This document shows, in pieces, positions 16,402 to 24,333 of a DNA stretch of 64,000 nt. The stretch is taken from positions 1 to 64,000 of the forward strand of contig JODU01000019.1 in NCBI GenBank assembly GCA_000720845.1, in the 5' to 3' direction. Source of the stretch: Kitasatospora aureofaciens. Lineage in GTDB: Bacteria; Actinomycetota; Actinomycetes; Streptomycetales; Streptomycetaceae. A model generated the notes under the pieces. It worked only from the letters and a program-made list of their open reading frames with translations, did not search any database and was not told the DNA's origin. Made by a program: the position numbers and the translations under genes. Each line of letters begins with the position of its first letter. Positions within the stretch are counted from its first letter, which is position 1.

Positions 16402-18366
16402 ATGACGTCGACGCCGACGGGCGCCGGGCCGGACCACGACCCGTCCCAGACCACCCAGCTCCGGGTGCCCGGGCACCGGAACTGGAACACCGGTTCGTTC
16501 CGCCGGATAAAGAAGACGCTCCCGAAGTACGACTACGAGCACTACAGCCGCCTCGCGGGCCCCCTCACCCAGCCCGACCCGAACAAGCCGTACCGGGTGC
16601 AGTACCGCTCGCTGATCTCGCAGGAGCCGCACCGCATCCGGGTCGCCCTGATGCTGGCCGCCGCCCCGCTGCTGTCGGTGGTGCTGCTGGTCTGGCTGCT
16701 CCAGCCGGAGCACTGGACCGAGCGCGACTACGTGGCCTTCGACTGGCTGCCCGCGCTCGACATCGTGATGCTCGTGGCGATCGGCCTGATCGAGCTGTTC
16801 CGCTGTCTGAACGTGCTGTCGAACGCACACGCCACCCTGGTCGCCCGCGACCCGGTCCCGGTGGTGCCCGAGACCGGCACCCGGGTCGCCTTCCTCACCT
16901 CCTTCGTGCCCGGCAAGGAGCCGCTGGAGATGGTGACGAAGACCCTGGAGGCGGCCGTGAAGATCCGCCACCGCGGTCTGATGCACGTCTGGCTCCTCGA
17001 CGAGGGCGACGACCCGGAGGTGAAGGAGGTGTGCGCGCGCCTGGGCGTGCACCACTTCTCCCGCAAGGGCGTCGCGAAGTGGAACCGGAAGAAGGGCCCG
17101 CACCGCGCCAAGACCAAGCACGGCAACTACAACGCCTGGCTGGAGGCGCACGGCGACGACTACGACTTCTTCGCCTCCGTCGACACCGACCACGTGCCGC
17201 TGCCCAACTACCTGGAGCGGATGCTCGGCTTCTTCCGCGACCCGGACGTCGGCTTCGTCATCGGCCCGCAGGTCTACGGCAACTACGACAACCCGATCAC
17301 CAAGGCCGCCGAGTCGCAGCAGTTCCTCTTCCACGCGCTGATCCAGCGCGCCGGCAACCGCTACGGCGGGCCGATGTTCGTGGGCACCTCCAACGCGGTG
17401 CGCATCAGGGCGCTCAAGCAGATCGGCGGCCTGTACGACTCGATCACCGAGGACATGGCGACCGGCTTCGAGATGCACCGCCACAAGAACCCGGTCACGG
17501 GCCGCAAGTGGCGCTCGGTGTACACCCCGGACGTGCTCGCGGTCGGCGAGGGCCCGAACGCCTGGACGGACTTCTTCACCCAGCAGATGCGCTGGTCGCG
17601 AGGGACGTACGAGACGATCCTCAAGCAGTACTGGAAGGGCTGGTACTCGCTGCCGCCGAGCAAGCTCTTCAACTACACGATGATGATCATCTTCTACCCG
17701 ATGTCGGCCCTCAACTGGATCCTGGCGGCGCTGAGCTGCTGCCTGTTCCTGGGCCTGGGCGCCTCCGGCGTCAACATCGACCCGGCGGTGTGGCTGATGC
17801 TGTACGGCAACGCCTCCGCGCTCCAGATCGGCCTGTACGTCTGGAACCGCCGCCACAACGTCTCGCCGCACGAGCCGGAGGGCTCCGGCGGTGTGGCCGG
17901 CATGATCATGTCCGCGCTGTCGGCGCCGCTGTACGCCAAGGCGCTCATCGACTCCGTGCTGCGCCGCAAGAGCAAGTTCGTGGTGACCCCGAAGGGCGAC
18001 TCGGCCAGCCCGGACACCCTGTTCGGGACCTTCCGGTACCACTGGTACTTCATCGTGATCTTCGCCGGTTCGATCGCCGCCGGCATCGTCCTCGGCCACT
18101 CGCACCCCGCGATGATCATCTGGGCGACCTTCGCGCTGCTGATCACCGCGTCGCCGATGTTCGCCTGGCGCCACGAGCTGAGGAAGGCGAAGAAGCGGCC
18201 GCCGGTCGCGGCGGCGGAGCCCGCGCCGCCGGTCCCGCCGCAGCAGCAGGCGCCGTACGGGCAGCACGCGCCGCAGCAGAAGCCCAGCTGGGCCGCCTCC
18301 GCCGACGGGGGCGACGACCAGACCATGCAGATCGCCCTTGGTGGACTTGGGGGACGTAAGGAATGA
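16402..18366 (+). CDS. cslA: Cellulose synthase-like glycosyltransferase CslA
   Basis: A processive family GT2 membrane synthase of 654 residues. It has two N-terminal helices (about 70-135), a cytosolic catalytic domain with DEGDD (~200), DTD (~260), TED (~348) and QQMRW (~394), then four C-terminal helices and a Gln/Pro-rich tail. In Streptomyces, CslA makes a beta-glucan-like polymer at hyphal tips needed for apical growth and attachment. Its stop overlaps the glxA start (ATGA), matching the known functional coupling. The ATG follows GGGGGGAA. Confidence 0.93.
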   Translation: MTSTPTGAGPDHDPSQTTQLRVPGHRNWNTGSFRRIKKTLPKYDYEHYSRLAGPLTQPDPNKPYRVQYRSLISQEPHRIRVALMLAAAPLLSVVLLVWLLQPEHWTERDYVAFDWLPALDIVMLVAIGLIELFRCLNVLSNAHATLVARDPVPVVPETGTRVAFLTSFVPGKEPLEMVTKTLEAAVKIRHRGLMHVWLLDEGDDPEVKEVCARLGVHHFSRKGVAKWNRKKGPHRAKTKHGNYNAWLEAHGDDYDFFASVDTDHVPLPNYLERMLGFFRDPDVGFVIGPQVYGNYDNPITKAAESQQFLFHALIQRAGNRYGGPMFVGTSNAVRIRALKQIGGLYDSITEDMATGFEMHRHKNPVTGRKWRSVYTPDVLAVGEGPNAWTDFFTQQMRWSRGTYETILKQYWKGWYSLPPSKLFNYTMMIIFYPMSALNWILAALSCCLFLGLGASGVNIDPAVWLMLYGNASALQIGLYVWNRRHNVSPHEPEGSGGVAGMIMSALSAPLYAKALIDSVLRRKSKFVVTPKGDSASPDTLFGTFRYHWYFIVIFAGSIAAGIVLGHSHPAMIIWATFALLITASPMFAWRHELRKAKKRPPVAAAEPAPPVPPQQQAPYGQHAPQQKPSWAASADGGDDQTMQIALGGLGGRKE

Positions 18367-20300
18367 AAGACCGTGCCGGCCGCCGCCGCGCCCGTCGCTT
18401 CGCGATAGGTACGGCGGTGGTACTAGCGCTGGCCGGGATGAACGGGCCGTGGCTCTACCGCTTCGGGACCGAGAAATACCACCAGTACAAGATCAACCAG
18501 CCGGAGTACAAGGCCGCCAACGGCAAGTGGGAGATCATCGAGTTTCCCGAGAAGTACCGGCAGAACACCATCCACGCGGCGCTGCTGCGCACCGGCAAGG
18601 TGCTGATGGTCGCCGGGTCCGGCAACAACCAGGACAACTCCGACGACAAGCAGTACGACACCCGGATCTGGGACCCCGTCAAGGGCACCGTCAAGAAGGT
18701 GCCGACGCCCACCGACCTGTTCTGCACCGGCCACACCCAGCTCGCCAACGGCAACCTGCTGATCGCGGGCGGCACCAAGCGGTACGAGAAGCTCAAGGGC
18801 GACGTCACCAAGGCCGGCGGCCTGATGGTCGTCCACAACGAGAACCCGGACAAGCCGATCACCCTGCCGGCCGGCACCAGGTTCACCGGCAAGGAGAACG
18901 GCAAGACCTTCGTCTCCAAGGACCCGGTCCTGGTGCCTCGCGCGACGAAGGTCTTCGACCCGGCGACCGGCGAGTTCCTGCGCAACGACCCGGGGCTCGG
19001 CCGGATCTACGTCGAGGCGCAGCGAAGCGGCAGCAAGTACGAGACGGGCACGGAGGACAACTACCGCGTCCAGGGCCTGTCGGGTGCCGACGCCCGCAAC
19101 ACCTACGGCATCGCGCAGAAGCTCGCCCTCGACAAGAAGGACTTCCAGGGCATCCGGGACGCCTTCGAGTTCGACCCGGTCGCCGAGAAGTACATCAAGG
19201 TCGACCCGATGCACGAGGCCCGCTGGTACCCGACGCTCACCACGCTGGGCGACGGCAAGATCCTCAGCGTCTCCGGCCTCGACGACATCGGCCAGCTGGT
19301 CCCGGGCAAGAACGAGGTCTACGACCCGGAGACCAAGCAGTGGACCTACACCGACAAGGTCCGCCAGTTCCCGACGTACCCGGCGCTGTTCCTGATGCAG
19401 AACGGCAAGGTCTTCTACTCGGGTGCGAACGCCGGCTACGGCCCCGACGACGTGGGCCGCACCCCGGGCATCTGGGACGTGGAGACCAACAAGTTCACCA
19501 AGGTCCCCGGCATGAGCGACGCGAACATGCTGGAGACGGCGAACACGGTGCTGCTGCCGCCCGCGCAGGACGAGAAGTACATGGTGATCGGCGGCGGCGG
19601 GGTCGGCGAGTCCGAGCTGTCCAGCGAGAAGACCCGGATCGCCGACCTCAAGGCGGACGACCCGAAGTTCGTGGACGGGCCGTCACTGGAGAAGGGCACG
19701 CGCTATCCGCAGGCCTCGGTCCTGCCCGACGACAGCGTGCTGGTCTCCGGCGGCTCGGAGGACTACCGCGGCCGCGGTGACTCCAACATCCTCCAGGCGC
19801 GGTTGTACCACCCGGACACCAACGCGTTCGAGCGGGTCGCCGATCCGCTGGTGGGACGCAACTACCACTCCGGTTCGATCCTGCTGCCCGACGGGCGCCT
19901 GATGTTCTTCGGCTCGGACTCGCTCTACGCCGACAAGGCCAACACCAAGCCGGGCAAGTTCGAGCAGCGGATCGAGATATACACGCCGCCGTACCTGTAC
20001 CGGGACTCGCGGCCGGACCTGTCCGGCGGGCCGCAGACCATCGCGCGCGGTGAGTCGGGGACGTTCACGTCGCGGGCGGCGTCGACGGTCAAGAAGGTGC
20101 GGCTGATCCGGCCGAGCGCGTCGACTCACGTCACGGACGTGGATCAGCGGTCCATCGCGCTGGACTTCACGGCGGACGGGGACAAGCTGACGGTGACGGT
20201 GCCGGAGGGCAGGAACCTGGTGCAGTCGGGGTGGTACATGATGTTCGTGACCGACGGGGAGGGGACGCCCAGCAAGGCGGAGTGGGTGCGGGTGCCGTAG
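18363..20300 (+). CDS. glxA: Mono-copper radical oxidase GlxA (galactose-oxidase-like)
   Basis: A 645-residue seven-bladed Kelch oxidase with an N-terminal signal/anchor (RFAIGTAVVLALAGMNG). Active-site residues can be placed: Cys121 in LFCTGH for the Cys-Tyr cofactor, Trp288-Tyr289 in RWYPT, Tyr501-His502 in RNYHSG and a third ligand His near 589 in ASTHVTD. This is the galactose oxidase set with Trp moved next to the cofactor Tyr, as known for GlxA. It is thought to oxidise the glycan made by CslA, with which it is translationally coupled. Copper delivery genes are not in the window. Confidence 0.94.
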   Translation: MKDRAGRRRARRFAIGTAVVLALAGMNGPWLYRFGTEKYHQYKINQPEYKAANGKWEIIEFPEKYRQNTIHAALLRTGKVLMVAGSGNNQDNSDDKQYDTRIWDPVKGTVKKVPTPTDLFCTGHTQLANGNLLIAGGTKRYEKLKGDVTKAGGLMVVHNENPDKPITLPAGTRFTGKENGKTFVSKDPVLVPRATKVFDPATGEFLRNDPGLGRIYVEAQRSGSKYETGTEDNYRVQGLSGADARNTYGIAQKLALDKKDFQGIRDAFEFDPVAEKYIKVDPMHEARWYPTLTTLGDGKILSVSGLDDIGQLVPGKNEVYDPETKQWTYTDKVRQFPTYPALFLMQNGKVFYSGANAGYGPDDVGRTPGIWDVETNKFTKVPGMSDANMLETANTVLLPPAQDEKYMVIGGGGVGESELSSEKTRIADLKADDPKFVDGPSLEKGTRYPQASVLPDDSVLVSGGSEDYRGRGDSNILQARLYHPDTNAFERVADPLVGRNYHSGSILLPDGRLMFFGSDSLYADKANTKPGKFEQRIEIYTPPYLYRDSRPDLSGGPQTIARGESGTFTSRAASTVKKVRLIRPSASTHVTDVDQRSIALDFTADGDKLTVTVPEGRNLVQSGWYMMFVTDGEGTPSKAEWVRVP

Positions 20301-20385
20301 CGCTGTCGGGCGCGGGTGGCGTCGTGGCTGACCGCGCCCACGCGGCGGTAGCCGCACATGTCACGGCCCCGCGCCCGTAGGGCGT

Positions 20386-21414
20386 TTATCCTTGCGCCAG
20401 TTTCAGGGCGTACTCGGGGTACCACTCCCCCGCCTTCGGGCCGCCCTTGCATTCGCCGTCGGACTCTCCCGGGCGCTTGACCCACAGGTAGGCGTCCACG
20501 AGAGGGTCGGCGGTCTTCGTCGTCGGGGTTTCGCCGAGGGCCCGGCCCGGGGGGTTGCACCAGCGTTCGTCGGGGGCGCCCTCGGTGTAGGGGCCGTTGC
20601 CGTTGCGGCTGGTGTCGATGACGAAGTGCTTGCCGCCCACCTTGGCGGAGAGCTGCTTGCCGTAGGCGATGGAGTCCTCGGTGCGGTAGAAGTTCGACAC
20701 GTTGACCGCGAAGCCGTCGGCCTGGTCGATGCCGGCCCGCTTCAGGGGGTCGAAGATCTGGTCGGGGTGGCCCCAGCCGGCGTTGCCCGCGTCCAGGTAC
20801 ACCTTGGTGTTCTTCAGGGCGCCGAGCTTGTCGACCGCGCCCTTGAGCAGGTCGTAGCGCTCCTCGTGGAACTCCTGCGGGGTGCAGCCGTCGACGAGGT
20901 GGAGCACCGCGTCCGGTTCCAGGACGACGGTGGCGGCACGGTCGCCGATGCCCTTGGCCACGCCGTCGACGAAGGAGCGGTAGGCGTCGCCGTCGGCGGC
21001 GCCGCCGCCCGAGTACTGGCCGCAGTCGCGGTGCGGGATGTTGTAGAGGACGAGCAGCGCGGTGCGGCCGGCCTCGTCGGCGGCCTCGGTGAAGCCGCGG
21101 GCCTGCTCCTCGGGGTTCTCCGGGCTGATCCACTCGCCGGTCGGCTGCTGGGCGATCTTGCGGATCTGTTCGGCCTGGTCCTTCTTGCCCGCCTCGGTCA
21201 GGGAGGCGACCTGCCGGGCCGCGGTGCCGTCGGGGTTGACCCAGAACGGGTCGGTCTCCCTGGGCTGTTGCGTGATCCCGGCGCCCGCGCCCTTGTCGTC
21301 GTCCCCGTCGCCGGACGAGGAGCAGCCCGCGAGCAGCAGGGCCGCCGCCCCCAGCGCCGCAGTCGCCGCAGCTCGCCTCCTGGACACGTTTCCGGCCGGC
21401 TTGCTGCCGTACAT
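20386..21414 (-). CDS. GH6 endoglucanase lipoprotein of the csl locus (CslZ-like)
   Basis: A 342-residue glycoside hydrolase family 6 protein. The N terminus is a lipoprotein signal with lipobox LLLAGCS near residue 34. GH6 motifs are visible: RDCGQYS (Asp as potential catalytic acid) and VVLEPDAV, plus the NPDG-type start of the barrel. It is convergent with glxA and in this position is the secreted hydrolase that trims or releases the CslA glycan. The ATG at 21414 follows GGGGGG; an upstream start at 21456 lacks support. About 85 bases without clear terminator separate it from glxA. Confidence 0.88.
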   Translation of the reverse strand: MYGSKPAGNVSRRRAAATAALGAAALLLAGCSSSGDGDDDKGAGAGITQQPRETDPFWVNPDGTAARQVASLTEAGKKDQAEQIRKIAQQPTGEWISPENPEEQARGFTEAADEAGRTALLVLYNIPHRDCGQYSGGGAADGDAYRSFVDGVAKGIGDRAATVVLEPDAVLHLVDGCTPQEFHEERYDLLKGAVDKLGALKNTKVYLDAGNAGWGHPDQIFDPLKRAGIDQADGFAVNVSNFYRTEDSIAYGKQLSAKVGGKHFVIDTSRNGNGPYTEGAPDERWCNPPGRALGETPTTKTADPLVDAYLWVKRPGESDGECKGGPKAGEWYPEYALKLAQG

Positions 21415-21504
21415 CCAACCCCCCTGGTGCACTGTTCCGAGGCTCAATCCTGACATACGCCCACTGCCCCCACGCGGTTCCCGGGCGGGGGCGGTGGGGT
21501 TGTG

Positions 21505-22224
21505 CTAGGAGGCGGTTCCGGTCAGGTAGGCGGAGACGACGACGTTGGCCGTGTAGCCGGCGGTGGCGCGGTCGAAGGTGCCGCCGCAGGTGATGAGGCG
21601 GAGTTCGGCGCGTTCGGAGTCGCGCGGCCCGTAGGCCTGCTGGGCGTCGAAGCCGTCGCGGGTGAGGACCTGGACGTCGTCGACGGTGAACTCGGCGACC
21701 TCGGCGTCGTCGCGGACCACCCGGATCGTCTCGCCGGGTTCCAGGGTGCTCAGCTCGTAGAAGACGGCGGGCCGGGTCTCGGTGTCGACGTGGCCGACCA
21801 TCAGGGCGGTGCCGACCGCTCCGGGGGTGACGCCGGCCGCGTACCAGCCGACGGCGCCGGGCTGGTCGAAGGGCGGGGGCTCGATGGCGCCCTTGCCGTC
21901 GAGGCCGCGGGCCACGACGGGGGCGTCGATGCCGAGTCCGGGGACGTCCAGCCGCTGCGGCCGGGCGTCGCCGAGCGGTGTGTGGGCCGGCGGCAGGGGG
22001 ACGTCGGGGGGCCGCCCGGCCGCCGCCATGTCGCCGGTGGCCGGCCGGGATATGCCCTCGCGCACGTCGGTGGCCTCGCGGCCCCACAGCCACAGCCCGA
22101 GGAGCAGCACCGCCCAGGCGATGCCGGTCACCAGGCGGCCGCCGGGGGCGACGGACGGTGCGGTGGTCGGTGCGGAGTCGGGTGCGGTGTCGGGTGCGGT
22201 GGCCCGCGCGTCCTGTTCGGACAT
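21505..22224 (-). CDS. Class F sortase
   Basis: A 239-residue membrane-anchored sortase. A short Ala/Pro/Thr-rich start precedes a transmembrane helix (about 30-48). The catalytic domain has His in MVGHVDT (about 139) and Cys in RLITCGG (about 208), followed by Arg in TFDRAT. Class F sortases of actinobacteria act on surface proteins, though substrates are often unknown. The start is three bases past the stop of the upstream secreted protein gene, its likely partner. Confidence 0.88.
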   Translation of the reverse strand: MSEQDARATAPDTAPDSAPTTAPSVAPGGRLVTGIAWAVLLLGLWLWGREATDVREGISRPATGDMAAAGRPPDVPLPPAHTPLGDARPQRLDVPGLGIDAPVVARGLDGKGAIEPPPFDQPGAVGWYAAGVTPGAVGTALMVGHVDTETRPAVFYELSTLEPGETIRVVRDDAEVAEFTVDDVQVLTRDGFDAQQAYGPRDSERAELRLITCGGTFDRATAGYTANVVVSAYLTGTAS

Positions 22225-22226
22225 GG

Positions 22227-22793
22227 TCAGTCCGTCCTGCGGCTCCGGCTGCGGACGCCGCGCAGCGCCACGGCGACGGCGGCGATGCCCGCGAGCACCA
22301 GGCCGGTCACGGTGTGCGCGGTGCCGGGAGGCTCGGAGCGGGCCTGCTCCGCGCTGTCGGCGGCGGCCAGCCGCGCGGTGCCGCCGCCGCCCGCGTCGAC
22401 GGGGGCGACGGGCGAGGCGGGTGCGGACGGCCTGGTGTCCGGGCGCCGGTTCTCCTCGACGGTGATCGTGCCCTTGCGGGCGCGGTCGCCGCACTTGACC
22501 TGCACGGCGTAGGCACCTGCCCGCACGGTGGTGCGCACCCGGCTGGAGCCGACGAGGACCCCGTCGCCCGCGGCCAGGCTGAGCCGTACGTCCGACTCGA
22601 AGGCCGCGGACACGGCGACGGCCGTCTTCTCGGTGCAGTCGGGTACGCGGAGCGTGACGTCGGTGCCGGGGGCGGGCGAGGCCGGTGTCACGGAGACACC
22701 GCCGCCGTCCGCCGCGTAGGCGTGGGCCGCCGGTGCGCACAGCGCGGTGGCCAGCGCCGCCCCGGCACAGAGTGTGACTTTCAGTGAGCCCAT
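22227..22793 (-). CDS. Secreted, membrane-anchored protein next to sortase
   Basis: A 188-residue protein with a signal peptide (MGSLKVTLCAGAALATAL..AHAYA), a beta-rich extracellular part of about 90 residues with two cysteines, a Pro/Ala/Gly linker, and a C-terminal hydrophobic helix (TGLVLAGIAAVAVAL) followed by RSRSRR. The tail looks like a sorting or anchor signal, but I see no clear LPxTG; EPPGT is the nearest sequence. GGAGG lies six bases before the ATG. It is co-transcribed with the sortase. Confidence 0.75.
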   Translation of the reverse strand: MGSLKVTLCAGAALATALCAPAAHAYAADGGGVSVTPASPAPGTDVTLRVPDCTEKTAVAVSAAFESDVRLSLAAGDGVLVGSSRVRTTVRAGAYAVQVKCGDRARKGTITVEENRRPDTRPSAPASPVAPVDAGGGGTARLAAADSAEQARSEPPGTAHTVTGLVLAGIAAVAVALRGVRSRSRRTD

Positions 22794-22828
22794 CGTGTAC
22801 CTCCAGTTACCTGGAGGCTCCCCCGAGG

Positions 22829-22861
22829 ACCCGGCCCCCGCATCCCGCACGGGGGCCGGGT
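22829..22861 (-). terminator. Terminator of the HAD phosphatase gene
   Basis: Perfect 12-base stem ACCCGGCCCCCG (22829-22840) with CGGGGGCCGGGT (22850-22861) and a 9-base loop, located between the 3' end of the phosphatase gene and the start of the secreted protein gene. Confidence 0.85.
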
Positions 22862-22926
22862 TACTCCGATCGGGTCATGCGGGGGACCGACACGTTTTGG
22901 CGCCGGGCGGCTCGGGCGCGCTCGGC

Positions 22927-23706
22927 TCAGACCCGTTCGACGAGGTCCGCGATGGAGTCGACCACCTGGGACGGGCGGTACGGGAAGTTCTCGACCTGCT
23001 CGGGCCGGGTGAGGCCGGTGAGCACCAGGTACGTCTGCATGCCGGCCTCGATGCCCGCCAGCACGTCGGTGTCCATGCGGTCGCCGATCATCGCGCTGGT
23101 CTCGGAGTGGGCGCCGATCGCGTTCAGCCCGGTGCGCATCATCAGCGGGTTGGGCTTGCCCGCGAAGTACGGCTGCTTGCCGGTCGCCTTGGTGATCAGG
23201 GCGGCCACCGCGCCGGTCGCCGGGAGCGGTCCCTCGGTGGAGGGGCCCGTCTCGTCGGGATTGGTGCAGATGAAGCGGGCGCCCGCGTTGATCAGGCGTA
23301 CCGCCTTCGTCATGGCCTCGAAGGAGTAGGTGCGGGTCTCGCCGAGAACCACGTAGTCGGGTTCGTGGTCGGTGAGGATGTAGCCGATGTCGTGCAGGGC
23401 GGTGGTCAGGCCGGCCTCGCCGATGACGTACGCCGAGCCGCCGGGCCGCTGGTCGTCCAGGAACTTGGCGGTGGCCAGCGCCGAGGTCCAGATGGACTCG
23501 ATCGGCACCTCCAGGCCCATGCGCCGCAGCCGGGCGTGCAGGTCCCGCGGGGTGTAGATCGAGTTGTTGGTGAGCACCAGGAAGGGCTTGCCGGATTCGC
23601 GGAGCCTCTTGATGAAGGCGTCGGCGCCGGGGATCGGCACGCCTTCGTGGATGAGGACCCCGTCCATGTCGGTGAGCCATGACTCGATGGGCTTGCGGTC
23701 TGCCAT
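22927..23706 (-). CDS. HAD-IIA family phosphatase (NagD-like)
   Basis: A 259-residue HAD hydrolase of the IIA/NagD group. Motif I is LTDMDGVLIHEG near residue 11, motif II FLVLTNNS near 43, motif III Lys in AGKPNPLMM, and motif IV MIGDRMDTDV. Members dephosphorylate small metabolites such as nucleotides or sugar phosphates. ATG at 23706 has GGAGAC upstream. It is the last ordinary core gene before the 23.8-27.1 kb islet. Confidence 0.88.
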   Translation of the reverse strand: MADRKPIESWLTDMDGVLIHEGVPIPGADAFIKRLRESGKPFLVLTNNSIYTPRDLHARLRRMGLEVPIESIWTSALATAKFLDDQRPGGSAYVIGEAGLTTALHDIGYILTDHEPDYVVLGETRTYSFEAMTKAVRLINAGARFICTNPDETGPSTEGPLPATGAVAALITKATGKQPYFAGKPNPLMMRTGLNAIGAHSETSAMIGDRMDTDVLAGIEAGMQTYLVLTGLTRPEQVENFPYRPSQVVDSIADLVERV

Positions 23707-23881
23707 GTGCGGGTCTCCTGCCTGCGCGGTCCTGCGTGCGGCCCAGCCTAGACAAGGCACGTCACGCCGCGGCCACCGCGGGCGGCATCCGAGACGCGCA
23801 TGCCCCAACACGCAGCAGGGAAAGGGGGATTGCGCGCTTGGCGCCGACCAGGAACCTTGCTGGCCGCGAGCGGCCCAGACA

Positions 23882-23927
23882 GTATAGTGGCCAACACGAC
23901 CTCGTTACTCTGAGTGACGGCGAGGTC
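23882..23927 (+). promoter_or_regulatory. Possible promoter with operator-like inverted repeat
   Basis: TATAGT at 23883-23888 is a good -10 candidate; the best -35 (TTGCTG, 23857-23862) is spaced 20 bases, which is long. Just downstream, GACCTCG (23898-23904) and CGAGGTC (23921-23927) form a perfect inverted repeat with further partial pairing inside (TTACT/AGTGA). It would overlap the transcript start of the islet genes. It could be an operator or an mRNA leader hairpin. Confidence 0.45.
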
Positions 23928-23977
23928 ACTGTCCGGGCTGCGGGGTGAGCCTCGAGCTCCGAAGAAGCGGGAGCAGC

Positions 23978-24052
23978 ATGAACACAATCCTCCGCATCCC
24001 TCATCCGGTCGAGGGGGTGTGGACATCCTCGCCGACGAGAAGGACGTCGTGA
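23978..24052 (+). CDS. Possible 24-residue leader peptide
   Basis: A short ORF beginning at an ATG with GGGAGC five bases upstream, the best initiation signal in this stretch. It encodes a 24-residue peptide starting MNTILRIPHP. Its stop TGA overlaps a GTG start of the next gene (GTGA), a layout typical of translational coupling. It could also mean that the true gene begins here and one base is missing or extra near 24017. No function can be assigned. Confidence 0.4.
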   Translation: MNTILRIPHPVEGVWTSSPTRRTS

Positions 24053-24333
24053 TCAGAGCGCACTGGCCGTTCGACCTCCAGACCGATGAATGGGTGGACA
24101 TCACCGGCCGCTTCCGGCAGGAGGACCTGACCCGTCTCGCCGCCTTGGTGATCGAGCGTTCCGGACCGCACTCCATCGAGTCGGAACACGATCACCTCAC
24201 CCTGGAACGCGACGGGGAGACGTTCTCGTTCGACCTGTCCAGAAGCGGATTCATGCCCAGACGCTTAATCCTTGATTTCCCACTCGAACACCTCCGGGCA
24301 CTCAGCGCGGCGACCCCCCAAGGCGATGCATAG
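24049..24333 (+). CDS. Hypothetical protein with a TTA (bldA-dependent) codon
   Basis: A 94-residue protein if it starts at the GTG at 24049, which has AAGGA five bases upstream; a GTG at 24019 would add ten residues. No family is recognised. It is mixed alpha/beta with acidic and aromatic residues and ends directly before the phosphohexomutase ATG with no gap. Leu in PRRLILDF is encoded by TTA at 24265-24267, a rare codon in Streptomyces read by the bldA tRNA, so translation may be tied to development. Codon use is less GC-biased than in the flanking core genes. Confidence 0.6.
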   Translation: MIRAHWPFDLQTDEWVDITGRFRQEDLTRLAALVIERSGPHSIESEHDHLTLERDGETFSFDLSRSGFMPRRLILDFPLEHLRALSAATPQGDA

